From: Pegea sp. RAD2-039
Taxonomy: Eukaryota; Chordata; Thaliacea; Salpida; Salpidae
Assembly: GCA_034620365.1 (NCBI GenBank)
Contig: JAQGEQ010000270.1
Location: forward strand, 1,350,081 to 1,414,080
DNA: 64,000 nt
Reading direction: 5' to 3'
How positions within the stretch are numbered: the stretch's first letter is position 1; every line of letters starts with the position of its first letter. The notes beneath the pieces were generated by a model. That model made no database searches and was not told the DNA's origin. It saw only the letters and a program-made list of their open reading frames with translations. Below, piece by piece: positions 1 to 13,670 of the stretch. Position numbers and translations under genes: made by a program.

Positions 1-1222
1 AAAACCGGTTTGGAACTGGCAAATGCTGTAAAGTGCTTTACAATAAAGTTATCATCAGTTGAAGATTGTTAATAATATTAACATCAAGAAAGTCTTATTA
101 TCTACGACTCATTTCCTGTAGCATATCAAATTATGAACCCTTAAAAAAAGTAAATGAGACAGAATTAACGAGGATTTAGTTGACACTGCAAAGACTACTT
201 TGATAGAAATGAGAGCCTTTCATGTTATCAACATTTGAATAAGAAACTAGGAAAGTTTGTCTACCATCATATCACAAAGACAAAAGTGGTCTACAATTGA
301 TTGAGGTTACTATGAATAAAGTGATAGTTTCTTGATAATATTATACACCCAATTGTAAACATTTAAACGAATTTGTTTCTAGTTGTTTAAAAAAAATTAA
401 TTTGATTTATCGTCTACTAAAATCTTGACAAATTCGAAAAGAACGAAGAAATTTGCCTTGAAAAATTGTAGCTGCAAAAAAGCGACTTCAAACAGTAATG
501 AATAATTTAAATAACTCTGCAGTAATTTCAATGGAAGAAGATATAGATAATCTCAAATCGGAAGATTTATGATCAAAAATCTATAAAGGTTAAAGTTGAA
601 AGAACAGCTTCACAAAGATTACAAAGATCGACTTCTACTTGAAACACAAAAGGCAAATCACAGGCTTTTGATGAGGCACAAAACAAAGTTTGAAGCTATT
701 CACATTAACAATTTTCATTATTTCATGAATTTTTTAGCTTCAATTAGATAAATACATTATTTGTGCTTTAACACCAATAAAAATGTTTATCAAAAGATAT
801 CACAGCAATCGGGAAAATGAATTTTTCCAAGGATCTATGAAAATTTCCTTTGAAATTTCGAGTCAATTTTTCTAAATATTCAATTTGACAAATTTATATT
901 ATGAAATTGATTTTTCAGCTTGATCTACAAAATTTAAACCGGTAAAACCTAAGTAAGTTACAGAAGACCTTACTGAAGTTTTTTCACGTAGTACACACAT
1001 AATAAAATCAAAATTTTGCAAGATATTTCAACCATTAGTCGTTTTAATTATAATAATAAAATATAAAGTTCACTCTTAAGAATAATTAAGAGCTTTCTTA
1101 AACTATTGTTATATTTAAATGAATAGAACAATTGTATGGGGTACAATCGATTATTAAAAAAAGACTTTTTGTTAAGTAGCAACTAGTCAGTAATTTATTG
1201 TGATGATAGTTTTTGTAATCAC
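1..1222. other. Non-coding AT-rich stretch, probably intron of the RBM24/38-type gene
   Basis: I see no supportable exon, RNA gene or repeat here. It lies 3' of the last exon I can place for the minus-strand RNA-binding protein gene. That exon ends at a splice donor, so the transcript should continue through this stretch and probably beyond the window edge. Confidence 0.5.
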
Positions 1223-4200
1223 CTGTACGGGTTGGCTTGAACGTATCCTTGAGGAATTCGAATACCAACTGAAAAAGAAAAAGAATTATAGAAACAAAAA
1301 ATTATAAATTATCTATTTTATAAGTATTAACAATTTTAACAGCATACTCTTGTAATTTCAGTTTTCATTTTGGATAAAATAATTTTTAATTCTAGATAAC
1401 AGAAGTATAGTCAAGAAAATAACAAACTGATTGTACAGTTTCTAGTTCAAAAATATATAAGAAGATATCATAATGATCAAATGACAAAATATATAAATGT
1501 TGAAACATTTAAACCACAACACCGATGATTTTTAAAAGTTTTGTTCAATTAAGGTTTTTAATAATGTTTTTATAAAGCTTTAAACGAATAAGAAAAGGTT
1601 TTCTGTCAGACTTTTTGAAATAGTTTTTTTATTCAACAACAGCAGTAGTAACAAGCGTGAGAACGTAGAAAGCAAAAATTAATTAACCAGTTTGTCCCAA
1701 GAGAAACTTGTATTTGCACTAGAGAAATTGAATTAAAGAAGATTATATTTTAATACAGCTAAGCAAGTGTAGTTATTACTTTATTAATTTCAATTTTAAT
1801 AAATTTTAATAAAAAAGTAATGATTCAGTTTGTGAAGTAAAGAACTTTAAGAAATTCTCTGAAAAGTGGAACTGCAAAAATGTTTACATGAAATTTTGAA
1901 GGTACTTCTTATCTCTAACATTTACAACTAGATGTGGATCAAATATAGATAGAAAAATAAGTCAATACTTTTAATGAATGATAGGAAAATTCCTTAACTC
2001 AAAACGTATTGAAAAAGTGAAAATCATAAATTTAATTCTTCAAGCTACTTCGCGCTAGAAATATTTTCTATTGAAAGAGGGCAACGAATCCCATTGATGC
2101 AAAACAATGCCTTTCTTTTAAAGCTCTTCCTCTTATCAACACCCTACCACAGTTTTGTGAAATAATAGAAACAATGATTCAAAAAACTGCTCATTTGTTG
2201 TAACCACTATAGAGGCAGAACTATGTTTTGTGTCCAAAATGATTTTATATATCAATTGATAAAGAAACAACTTGACATTAGCTACCAATCAAAAATGGAC
2301 AGAAAGTTTTTTGTTCGTGAAGTTATTAGGTGACTGTCTGTGGTGACAAAGTTTGAAAGTTAGTGAGTTAACTTTTTACAAACAATGCATTGACGGAAAC
2401 AATGACTAAATGAAAAAAGATAAACCGACTTTAATTCTCAGCAACTTCTAATAAACAATGAAAGGAAAAGTGCAAAAAACGCATCAATTATTTTTAATAG
2501 TTACACAAGTTAATATACTTGAAAAATGTAGATTTGACTAATGAGTTTTATCATATTCAATTGATCACTTAATTAGCAGCAGCATTTTATAAGTTGCTAA
2601 ATTTATCTAGAAACTTAAGTTACTTCGAAAGTAAATGTAATTAGACTCTAAATTATAAAATGTGAGTAATTACATTCACAAGAGCGTCATCCCTAATAAC
2701 AGCTTGAAACAATAAACAAAAATTCATTAAGGGACTTAGACATTAATGTAAAGATATTGATGAAAATATATTTATGTTAGGATTATTTCCAAAATTTGTT
2801 CATACAAGGCAAAATGTTTTTAGCCAAAATAATATATTATTTTGATGTACTAATGCTTCCTATGTTAGTATTTATTGTACAATTTCTGTAATAATAAGAT
2901 TAATTCTCCGGATTTACACAGGAAATATATTTTAGACATTTTACAAAAATCAATACATGGTTGAATTTGCTACAATATGGTAGAATATGAATGTTACTTA
3001 AAGTTGAATCATGCAAAAAGTTCAACTGAAATCTAATTACATCCAATTAAATTTAGATTAAAATTTCATCCTTTTGATATTTCACTTTTAAAAAAAAATG
3101 TCTTGTAAGCATTTGAGTTTGGAACTGTTAAAATGGGACTAGTTTAAATGTTATTGTAACTATTATGGAGTTTGTCCAATAAAATTTATACGAAATGATT
3201 GGAGTTTGTTAATTTTAAAATTCAAAGAACTTTTTCATGTGAAAATTTTTTATTTAAGCAAAAAAATTGTAAAAAGTTTCAGTGATTTAGGATTACTTTT
3301 TGAAGTTTACAATTCTATACAAGACTTTCTTCAGATTTGATTCTGCAATTTGTAAATGAAAAACAAATTAAAATTTAAAAGACTTTTAGTAATTAGATAT
3401 TCCAACTGTTCTTATATAACAGAGGTGTGAAGACCAGCAAGAGGCTTTTATAAACACTGCAAGCTAAACTCTAAATTGAATTAACAAATTTGATTATGTG
3501 GCGGCCTTTATGAAATGTTGATTAAATTTGAATTTATTGTCGATCTAATCGAACGCCTACACAAAAATATAATAGTGATATCAGTACTGATGGCTGAAAA
3601 AAAGAACTTAAATATTTAACAGTTGGTTGTAAAACCTTCAAAAGATGATCTTTATGCTTTTTACTCAATATTTGCAAATAATATTGAAGGCAAGACTAAA
3701 GTAAAAATTTGAAAAATAAATAATTTATTTTTTGTCAATAATTAATTGAGAAAGGAAGGAGCTGGCAGTTCCACAAAAACCTTTGAAATACTTTATTCTA
3801 TCGCTGGTATCAAGTGTTAGCATCAAGCCAAACCATCTTTGAGTCAATTTATAGAAATAATGATAGTAGCAAAAACGGATTGGACCATATTTTTTATAAA
3901 AATTTAGGATCTATTTTTAGCAAAATTACTGATTATCCATAAAACCACTTCTATCAGTTTTAAGTCATAAAAATTTGAGTAATAAAAAAGTACATATCAA
4001 AAAATTTATTGAATTGTTAGATTTATTTTAAATTAGAAATGAGAATTTTAACCGATTGAATTTATTACTAACTATTATCAGAGTACTAATACTTGAATGT
4101 TTAAACATTAATTAAAAACCAACTATCATTTTGAAGGTAGTTTATAGGCATTATCAGCATGAAACTTTTGCAATGTTTACACTGCATCATAATTCTCAAA

Positions 4201-6725
4201 CTCAAAATGTTTGTTCAAGCAAAATATATTGCAAAACATCACAATTCAAACTTTTAGTAATTATTTCATATGCTCGATTTGAGATACAAAGCAAACAACA
4301 GTTGCAAGAACTTATCACCAGTTTCAACAAACGATTGAACGAGTCATCTCATGATACAATTAACGGAAAAGTTTGAATATCTTAAAACTGATCTCTTAAA
4401 ATTGATGCAGAGACTCAATACATTTAAAACAATTAAAGGTCAATCAATTAATGTTAATTATCTAGTGCTGTCTAATTACTTATCGATGGCTGTAAGGCAA
4501 AGGTAAGTTTGAATAAGTTTAATGAAATGGAAGTGAGTCTAAATTACTAAAATTGAATACTGATAAATCTAAAAATTATATTAGTGAATGATTCCTACTT
4601 TGATTGGTGCCATGATAAAGACTTGCTGCTGCCTGAACTACACGAGGTTTTGCTCCAATGTAAGCCAGGTTTACATTTGCCTTACGGCCATCTATCACAG
4701 GGTTAGGATCTTTACAAGCGCGATCTGCTCCAGGTTTATCAGCCATCGTCACCTGTATGACAGAAAAAGGTAAATCAGAAAGTACTTTGCTGTATAAAAG
4801 AAGCAATGGAAGTTTATTTTCGTTGAGCTAAGTTTAAATTATTTACTTAAAAAAAGATTTTTACCAAGCTTGGATGCAAATAAAAAAGTTTCAGAAAACA
4901 AAATGTACTAAAAACCAAAGAGAAAAAACAGATATAAAAAAAACAAAATGAAATTAGAGCTTTGTCAGTGTACACAATAGTACTTGGTTTTGATTGAGAA
5001 AAATTATCTAAGAGCAGCATTGTTAGTTGTTAAATCACACAAATTAGCTAAATACTACCAAGAAGTATTTTAAACATATTTTTAATGAACAAACATAAGT
5101 GTGTATGATTCTATATACGCATACATAAGCTACTAGATAAATATTGTTTGTTTAAAGCGTGCGCTTAAAGTTAACTCATATATGACAACGTTGCAGTTAG
5201 TTTTTGATGTGCAAACTGAGATAAGTGGCTACCTACAGGTGCTGTTTTTCATACCTGATTGTAACTACTTAGTTTTGTTAGCTCAAAAGACAAAAACAAC
5301 AAAAAGCTACAAAGATAACTTGATTACAAGCAGTTGATATTAGAATATAATTGATTTTAGAAACAAATTTTAGCTCTTCAAACAATGTTTAAACAGTAGA
5401 GGAACCGCTAATAATTTCATAATTTTATATTTAGACTGAATCAATTAACAATTTTGTTATTTAAAAATAGTCGGCAAAAACGTTGAAATCAATAGATTTA
5501 GAGCTTTATAAACAACTTAAAAGCCCCCTATTACATATTAAATTAATCACATAAATTATTTCTCAAATATTATTTATCATTAAACACTTTTCATAAATCA
5601 ATTATAAAGTAACATTTTTAATTAAAATTTTTTAAACAACTTTTCAACGAAATTTCACCAGCAAAGTAGTGCTGCTAATCAGCTAATTAGTTGCTTATTA
5701 AACAAGAAAATGATTCGTTAGTAAAAAAAAAGATCACTCACAAATCCATAGCCACGAGATTTACCACTTTGTCGATCAGTAATAACAACTGCTTCGTCTA
5801 TTTCACCAAAGTTGGCAAAGTATTCCCGAAGAGAGCTATCCGTAGTATGGTAGGGCAAACCTCCAACAAATATTTTAGTGTAGGTGGTATCTTTCTGCTG
5901 TATAGACATGGTAGCTGGTCTACCGGCACTATTGATTGGTGTATGAGAAGATGAGGTGACTGAAACAGCTGCTGAGGTTCGAATTGTGTCACTTGCTGCT
6001 TGTAGATGCTGCTGCTGGTTGCTATTAGGTGAAGTGAGTTGCTTACTTGCGACTGCTTGATTTAAAACAAGTGTGGCGGGTGAAGATTGTTGTAGTTGCG
6101 CTTGGGCGGCGATTACACGATTCGCTGGATTTTGTATAAGCTGCGGGGCACGCAACACCTGCTGGTGATGGACAATGGTTCCTAAGGGGCCTGCTTGGGC
6201 CAGTTGAGGAAAACGAAGCAAGACGTTATTAGTGAGGCCGGCTGCAGTCAACTGCTGGTTGATTGCTGGATTATTTAAGGTGAGAATTTGTGCTTGGTTT
6301 GCTACAGCGGCTGTATTACTTTGAGCAGCTATCTGAGTACTGTTAGGTGCAACAAGGCGGGCAATTTTAGCTGCGTTTGAACTATCGACTACAGTGAAAT
6401 CAGTAGATGGAGTTTCTTGCTTGATTTCCACTGTACTAGCACCCGCCACAAATGATGATGTTGACGAAGAAGGACTAAAAGCTTTCCGTTTACGCGCACT
6501 GCAATCCACAATGCTTGCTTCGTAGCCTTCCGTAGTTGTAGTAGAGGACTCCACAACCTTTTGATGCTGATGTTGATTAAAGACTTGATCTGTTGACGTC
6601 TCAATTTCTTGCACAATTGCGTCTTCTGTCAGATCAGTAGGATTTATAAGAGATAAAGATATGACAGGCGAGTTGGAATCGGATTCAGATTTTAACTCCA
6701 CCTTTTCAAGTTGGTACAAAATCAA
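1223..6725 (-). CDS. RBM24/RBM38 (SUP-12)-type RRM RNA-binding protein, 3' end outside window
   Basis: Single-RRM regulator of splicing and mRNA stability; vertebrate RBM24/38 and nematode SUP-12 act in this way. Three coding exons are visible on the minus strand. Exon A runs from about 6725 (5' edge uncertain) to 5742 and ends at donor GTGAGT. Exon B is 4752-4599 (acceptor ATACAG, donor GTAGGA). A probable exon C is 1268-1223 (pyrimidine-rich acceptor, donor GTGATT). The phases agree (0, then 1). The RRM starts at the ATG at 5909 ([14 protein letters not shown]), with RNP2 KIFVGGL and RNP1 KSRGYGF|V spanning the A/B junction; exon B continues [17 protein letters not shown] and GAKPR, diagnostic of the family. 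Upstream of that ATG, 272 further codons are open in frame, rich in Q, S, T, A and N. They contain ARKRKAF (possible NLS) and IKQE (possible SUMO site) but no ATG, so they need an upstream exon. Exon C is the weakest part. Confidence 0.88.
1269..4598 (-). other. Long intron of the RBM24/38-type gene
   Basis: About 3.3 kb between exons B and C, very AT-rich. The open frame at 4131-4376 on plus has no domain or splice support. I see no embedded gene or recognisable transposon. Confidence 0.5.
4753..5741 (-). other. Intron between the two RRM-encoding exons
   Basis: It begins with GTGAGT at 5741 and ends with ATACAG at 4753 on the minus strand. It splits the RRM just after the GYGF of RNP1, in phase 0. 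No other feature is seen inside. Confidence 0.85.
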
Positions 6726-6735
6726 AAAATCTTTG

Positions 6736-9700
6736 AAAGGAACGACAAACTAAAGTGGATGTTTTCAGCTCTTCAAAAGGACATTAATGTCTTATAAAAC
6801 AATAGTTCTTAGAACAGATACTAAAAATCTGAAAACTTTGTAATAATGAATTTGTTAGAAATTTTTGTAATAACAACTTTAACTGCATAGGCACCAACAT
6901 AATAAACAAACATTTCAATGATAAAATTTACCTAAAATAATAAAACACTAATTCCTAACTAACAGTAAAAACAATTAAAAATTAAATAGATAAACACTCA
7001 ATTTTCTTCTAGTAGAACAACACTTAAGACACTTAAAAATGAAATCTCATGAAAATTGGTCTGAAGCTACTACTCAAAACACTCCATGGCTTCTCTTCCC
7101 TTTCTGCATGACTTAACAAAAAAGACTCGAAAAAGCTTGGTAGTTAACTTAAGCGGTTGCTTCCATTGGTAACTGTGTTCGAGACTAAAGTCTACCAGTA
7201 TTATAACCAGGGCTACCCAGTCGAAATAGTCGACGTATCACCTGTCATGCACCAGGTAGTGATAGGAAAGATAATCATCAAACAATGAGAATATGAGTAC
7301 AGAGGTGTTTTGTCAGCTTGCTGTATCCCGGTACTGACCTTATTATATCAAACTCACTTTTTAGGTGAATGTGCAAATCGCGCACGCTAGCCTCGTGAGA
7401 TGTCCGTAGTCGTTACGCTTCACTGATCAGTGTTAAACCAAATAGCTGCTGTTAAGAATAGGTGGACAATGCTCGTTCGTAGCAAGTATGGAAAAATCAC
7501 CAGTAAATTCATTTGACTAATAAAACCGAGCTAAGACATAGCTGCTACTAGCCAAAACAAAAATCATACCAGCTTTAATCATCAAACAAAAAAATTCTGA
7601 CAATATCTATTGAAGAATCATAATAACAAAAAATTTGGACTTACGTTATTGTACGTCTGATTTCTTCTCACTAAACAATAAGAAACTTTAACGCTAGAGT
7701 CGCTGTACTAATTTTTTTATATATGCGTCTCTCACTTACAAAACATCTCTATCAGTGCTAGTTAGCTCTTTCTTATAAAAAAGTTGAAGTGCTATCAAAA
7801 AACTCGATAAAAAACAAGTTATTGAAAAACTTATTACTGATGATTACGAAAACCACTTACATAACTTTCGCTATAAATATATGTTATAGTAATATTAACA
7901 AAACGTGAAACTTCAAAAAAATGTTTAAGGCAATAAATGAGCAATATGAATAAATTTTTTGATGTGTGTGTTGAGTTACACATTGAAAACCCTTTCAGCT
8001 GTCATCCATTTTACTTTAGAAGAGGCTGGCTAGTCACAAAAATTAATTCCTGATACAATTTTATCAGGCTTTGATTTAAAAAAGTTTAAATATAATATTT
8101 TATAATATTTTTATTAAAAATTTTGACAAAAAAAATTGAGAAAAAATATATAAACTACTTGAAAAATGAGACTTTAAATATTATACAATTTCTCACATCT
8201 TAAATCAATAATTAAAAAGTGACAACATGTTAAGTTCAAATTATCGAGTATGCTATTGTACAGTAAAAAACAAAACTTTAATATTTCAGTGACAACCCAA
8301 GCTCAAATGAACACACACTAAAACTGATTGATAAAAATATAAAATCAAAAAAAAAAAATGATAACAAAGCTTTTTTGTATCTACAAATAAACTACATTTG
8401 AAAAATATTTAGAGAAATATTTATAACAAAAGTTTAACTACAGATGAAAGCATACCCAACAAACCATTCAGTTTTTTCTAGCAAAAATAACATGGAAAAA
8501 ATTAATTGCCATAAATGAAAGCTATTTGGAAGAAATAACAACATGATTACAATATGAAGCCGTATATTGATTCATCATTAATGGTCCATGAGAAAGTTTG
8601 ACTCTTTCACTTTTTTCTACTACCATTGATTGTCAAAAATCGTTTACTCGACTTTAAAAAGCAAGCCATTCTATTCTATAGATAACGCTTTTAAGAGATT
8701 TCAAAAAACAGTAAGTATAAATTCAAATGACTTATAGTTTCTATACAATAAAGGTTATTTGAATAAAAAAACTTAAATAAATACCTCATAAGAAGATGTT
8801 ATTACATTTGAGCATTAAATTTTCACAATTTCAGCAAATATTAAAAACACAATTACAGAAAAATAATGTTAAAACTTCTTCAGATGATTATACGTTCCCA
8901 CTTAAAAATTTCTATAGCACAAAATGTATTTACAATTTCTATGAATTGCTTGGATCTCTTCAAAGTATGAGTTTCTGATTAAAAAAACGTAAAAGTGTGA
9001 AAGATGAAACAATGATTTGAATATTCCAATTTGACTGTTAGAATTTACGAGTAGATACAAAACTACAGTAGCTGTAAAAATTGGCTGATTTCTACTACGG
9101 TTTATTAGTAAATTTTTTGCATAAATGAATAGAAAGCTTAAAAATGAGAACACATTCATGATTCAATTCAAAAGAATTTTCCCCAATTTTAAGAGGAACC
9201 ACTAGATTTCCTTAAAAAGCTCAGTATGTGCTTACTTCAATAAAATCTGTAAGCGATTTTCATGATGATAGCTTCTTACGTAATTATCAAATTACAAAGT
9301 AATCCTTAAGTAACATGAGTTTTATCATAGAAGCTGCTCAATTCTAAAACTAGTTCGATAAAAGCTCTTACATTAATAACTGTAATGACTGTAAAACTGA
9401 AGAAAATCCTTATACTTACAAAAACAATTGGTGTCATACAAGAAGGCTACTAAGTAATAGTTATCACAAAAAACATTATAACTCATATTATACAGTGTCA
9501 AACGTTATATCAGTCGACTGTCTAGTATCAAGTTCTGATACCAGCCTGTCAAGTAGAGACTGTATGCTTCTAGTCTTTAGCAAGCGTTAGTCATTTGTAC
9601 GCATCAGTGCAAGCTTGTAACTTGTGCTTCTTTTTGTAGTGTTTAATGATTAATCAAAAGTTTCAGCATATACGTTGTGCCAGTTTGTGGTATCTAGTTT

Positions 9701-11770
9701 TTATAATGAAAATCTACGCTTTTCTGCGCTATCAAATTTTAGTCATAATTTTCATGCACGCTTATAGAAAATATTAGAAACAAACATTGGCAAGATTAAA
9801 AAAGATAAAATACTAATTATCTCTTGTTGACTACTGATTGCATCTAGTTTTAAAATAATACAAGAGATATGAAGACGGTTACAACAATATAACTCTCAAT
9901 ATAAGATGGTTACAACAATATAACTCTGCAAAAAAGTTTACCATCAAAGTAAAAACTGACTCGAACTATTATGTGCCTTTAAGCAACTGTTAGAGCTTGC
10001 TGTAACCTTTATTTTATGCTTGGTTGCGCTTCGCTTATATTTAGCTTGATATTAAAGTTAGTACATACTTAACAACTTTCAATATACATCTAGGGTACGA
10101 ACAAAACTATTTTTAGTTGATTAGGAAATCACTTAATAAAATGTGTTGAAGTAAATATTGATATTTAACTTTTACTTAATATAAATCATTATTTCCTATT
10201 ACGAAAAGTAATTGAATTTTGTGATTTATAGTTTACTAAGTAATATAAAAGTAGAAAGTTTTGCAAAATCATAAAGTAAACCCTAATATATTAAAATAAT
10301 CTATCTAATGTCTCTCAAAAAAATCTCGTTTTAACTTAAGAGCATCTTAGCCACGTTGTATAAAAACCAGTAAATTTCAGCAGGCTGCTTCGTTTAAACT
10401 ATCGGCCAAGCACCGCGCGAAAGAAAACCACTTCTCCTAACTTATTCTAGCCAATCGAAAAGCTAGTAAGATAAAATGCGAGCAATTTTATGACAGCTAC
10501 CGGATAAAAATTGTATTCTTATGTATGTAAAAAATAGTTTATAAAATAGCATGTAAAGAAGATGAGTAAAACCAATAAAATATTTTTTAAAATTTTTTGT
10601 TGTTAGTTTATCGTGATCAAGAATATTTAAATCAATTTCTATAGTTTAATTTTTCTCCAGCAGTATCTGCTGGATATTAATAGAGCAAAAACGATTAACT
10701 AATTGTATACTAAAAAAATTAATAGGCACAAGTAATAACCTAAAATTAAATTACAGCTAATTTGTACAAATATCTAATAAATATTTAGTAAATTCAAGAT
10801 AACCAACTTATTTCTCTCTTACATATGTGGCCAGCATAATGTTTCTGAAATTTCATTGCATTTATAAAGTCATTGACCAACAATTGAAAAAGTTATAGTT
10901 TATATAGCGATGTCAATTAAAACTTTAAGATTTATTAATGGAAGCTTTATTATGAAGAGTAATTTGTCTTTTAATTTATTCTAAGCATAGTATTTATTTT
11001 AAAATAAATAAAGTTAGAATATTTTTCTGCGATTTTGTATGTTGCTGTTTTACATTTTTTCTTGATAATGATAAGATAATTATATATATTTATGATTTAT
11101 TTATCTCTTTTTTTATCAGTTTATTATAAAATAAATTTGTTATTAGCCACACTTCAAACCTATTTCCTTATCTTTTTATTTTATCTGGCTTTGAGTCTCT
11201 TATGTTCACTAAAAGCATTTAAACTTAAAAAATATTAAAATAAAAAAACTAATTTTTAAAACAGTATAATAGCTTTTTTCTAAAGAAAGTTTTTCCAAGT
11301 TAACGAGCTTTTGATAACTATATTGTTTCACTTTTAAATTAACTTTTTAGCTGTTTTAGTTTTATCAAAAAGGGTTTTTACACCTCAAATTTAAAATTAT
11401 ATAACTAGATATTGAGCTGTTGAATTCAGAACAAATATATATATTATAAAAATAATAAAAGCCAGAAAAGCTGTAGCTGGTTTTTAGTAATAAATAAGAA
11501 AAGTAAAATTTAGAAAAAATTTGTTTCAAGTTATAATATTTCAAAATGTTGTGATTCCTTTCACTTTATTTTATTAATTGCGACGTAATTGCATTTTGCA
11601 ATAAACTTTTAAAACTTCTTTTTATCAGATTTTTAGTCTATTTTACTAATCATACTATTAAATAAATTAAAAAGAAAACTTTTTAGAATTAGCCTATGTT
11701 GCATAAATAAATTATTTCATTCTTTTGTAATTCCCAAAAATCTTATTTTTTAGCTTTCAGAATATTTATT
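6736..11770. other. Gene-poor interval; promoter-like richer stretch near 7.04-7.47 kb
   Basis: About 5 kb without a supportable coding exon. Two stretches are visibly richer in G+C than the rest. About 7040-7470, just 5' of the minus-strand RNA-binding gene, is a good candidate for its promoter or 5' exon. About 10380-10460 contains CCGCGCG and a CCAAT-like AGCCAATCG. Apart from a short direct repeat near 9.9 kb, the rest is AT-rich with simple A and T runs. Confidence 0.4.
9877..9927. repeat. Short direct repeat, 20-bp unit at 31-bp period
   Basis: GGTTACAACAATATAACTCT occurs at 9877-9896 and again at 9908-9927. It is local and two-copy, with no sign of function. Confidence 0.85.
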
Positions 11771-11992
11771 ATGATAATTCTTAATAATCTTGAAAATACT
11801 TTTTATGATGTTGAAATTAAACCAGAATATACGATATTAGAAGTCAAAAAACTGATTGAAAGAGATTATGAAATCCCATCTAATCAACAGGTTCTTATGC
11901 TTGAACGTTTAGTTTTAGATAATGACAGAACTATTGAATCATACAAAACTGACTGTTTTTCTATTCTACAATTAAAATTAATCCGAAATTAA
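11771..11992 (+). CDS. Free-standing ubiquitin-like protein lacking C-terminal Gly-Gly
   Basis: A 73-residue protein made only of a ubiquitin-like fold. It aligns end to end with ubiquitin/NEDD8 with one residue missing in the first hairpin. Supporting segments are EVKKLIERDYEIP (helix 1, with the equivalent of K27), SNQQVLML (beta 3), DNDRTIESY (the RT-x-x-x-Y segment) and SILQLKLIRN as the last strand. It ends in IRN with no RGG tail, so it should not be conjugated by an E1/E2 pathway. The position matching ubiquitin K48 is Leu and that of I44 is Met. A pyrimidine-rich acceptor (CTTTCAG) lies 11 bases before the ATG, suggesting a 5' UTR intron, and AATAAA is at 12154-12159. It could be a non-conjugating UBL adaptor or a divergent paralogue; the exact family is not recognised. 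Confidence 0.7.
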   Translation: MIILNNLENTFYDVEIKPEYTILEVKKLIERDYEIPSNQQVLMLERLVLDNDRTIESYKTDCFSILQLKLIRN

Positions 11993-13670
11993 TCAAAGAT
12001 GTCTTTTGTATAATTTAAGCGACTTATATTTCTCTTATTTTTCTTTATCTATAACAGCTTTTTGTTGCCCTTATTTTGTACCAGATATTATAAACAGTTT
12101 GAAACATATTTGTGCTATAATTGAGTTTTTTTTATCTCAAGTAATTTTTCATAAATAAAAAAAACTGTTCCAAAAACCATTTTCTGTTTATAGTTATCAA
12201 TTATTTTCTACTTAATATAAGTAAAATCGAATAAATAAAAAATTTTCGAATATACTTTAACATACATTTTGCATATTTTTCACCATGAATTTCTATTGCA
12301 AGTTTTCCTGATGAAAAAAAATTGTTTTATTTATCAGCAGGTATATTAGATAAGATGGACTAGTAATTAAGACGATTGACATTTATCATTTGAAATTATT
12401 AAGTAAGTTTAAATAAACTATCATTTTTTTAGAAAGATAGAAAAATGAGTAATAAGGAGATTTATTATCAAGTTGGAGATAATATTTAATACCTTACAAA
12501 ACTTGTATTGTTGTAATTGTAAGTTTCTTAATTTCTACTTCGACATTGAATAAACGGCAATTTGTTTTATATTTGTGAAAAATACGAAATAAACAGGAAG
12601 TGAAAATTATAAGAGAATACTTCGAATGTTTGCATAACAGGGAAGATGAATTTTTGATTAAGTTTTGGTTCAAACCTTTAGAAAAGACAAATAATTGATA
12701 AAAAATATTTTTTGCTGAGCAAAAACTCTTACTCACAACACCAAGATTTGGCTCATAAAAACTTTTTGATATAAATCGTGTCACAGATAAATTCAAATAC
12801 GAACAGAAGTCATTCTCTTTTACATACTTTAATAGAAGTCTGTAAACTTTTCTAAAATTAAAAAGTTAGACAAAAAAATAAGTAGAATAACTTTTTGATG
12901 ATAGCAAATTTATATATTTTTGACTAATTTCACAGTGATACAACTACAATTTGTTCTAATCTTACTGCAAAGAAAATTAAAGTTAGGTATTTTTATTTAT
13001 TTTGATATAAAGATGTAAAAGTGGTATTTACACTCATAATTTTTATATAGATGATTTTGTGAATTGTAAATGATTGCAACAAATTAGATGACATTATAAT
13101 TTCTAAAAATAACGACAGCTTGATAATAAATTCACCAGCACAGTCAGAGAAAACTATTTTTCTAGAAATTTAGATCAATTAAATTCTGGGTTATAAATTT
13201 GAAATTATGTTGTAATAAAATCGATTTCAATCTCTTGTTGTTATTTTATAAAATTAAGCATACAGATAAAAAAGTGTAAAAAAGAGAGTTTTGTATTTGA
13301 AAATCAAGATAATAAAACACTAATATGAAAATTGTTGTATTCATTATGAACAAAAATATGAAATTAAAGATCATTGTTTACAAGTAGAACGGTTAGTATG
13401 ACATTTATCATAATAAAGTTGACCTTTCAAAAGTCAACTTATTAGAAGTCACACTTTTATGACATCTTTATTATCAAAATGTTTATACAACAGACTATTT
13501 TTAGTAACTTAACAGTTGGTTTAATTACAAAGTAACATCACTAGCATAATATGTATATATAAACTACTGATTTTAATCTTCAAATGTAATCAAAAAAATT
13601 GTTTTATGATAAATACAATGAACATATAAGATTAATTTTTTTTTTAAATACTTTAACTAAATATTTGACA
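11993..13670. other. Intergenic AT-rich stretch with a small hairpin
   Basis: It holds the 3' region of the ubiquitin-like gene (AATAAA at 12154-12159). A hairpin has perfect 8-bp arms AAGTTGAC (13416-13423) and GTCAACTT (13433-13440). The 100-codon minus frame at 12494-12796 has no domain, splice or composition support and is not called. Confidence 0.5.

Noticed and set aside
6723-6725. TTG as start of the RNA-binding protein
   Set aside because: It is only the first sense codon region of the open frame. A eukaryotic start is more likely at 5909 or in an upstream exon.
12494-12796. 100-codon minus frame
   Set aside because: No domain, splice signals or composition unlike the AT-rich background.
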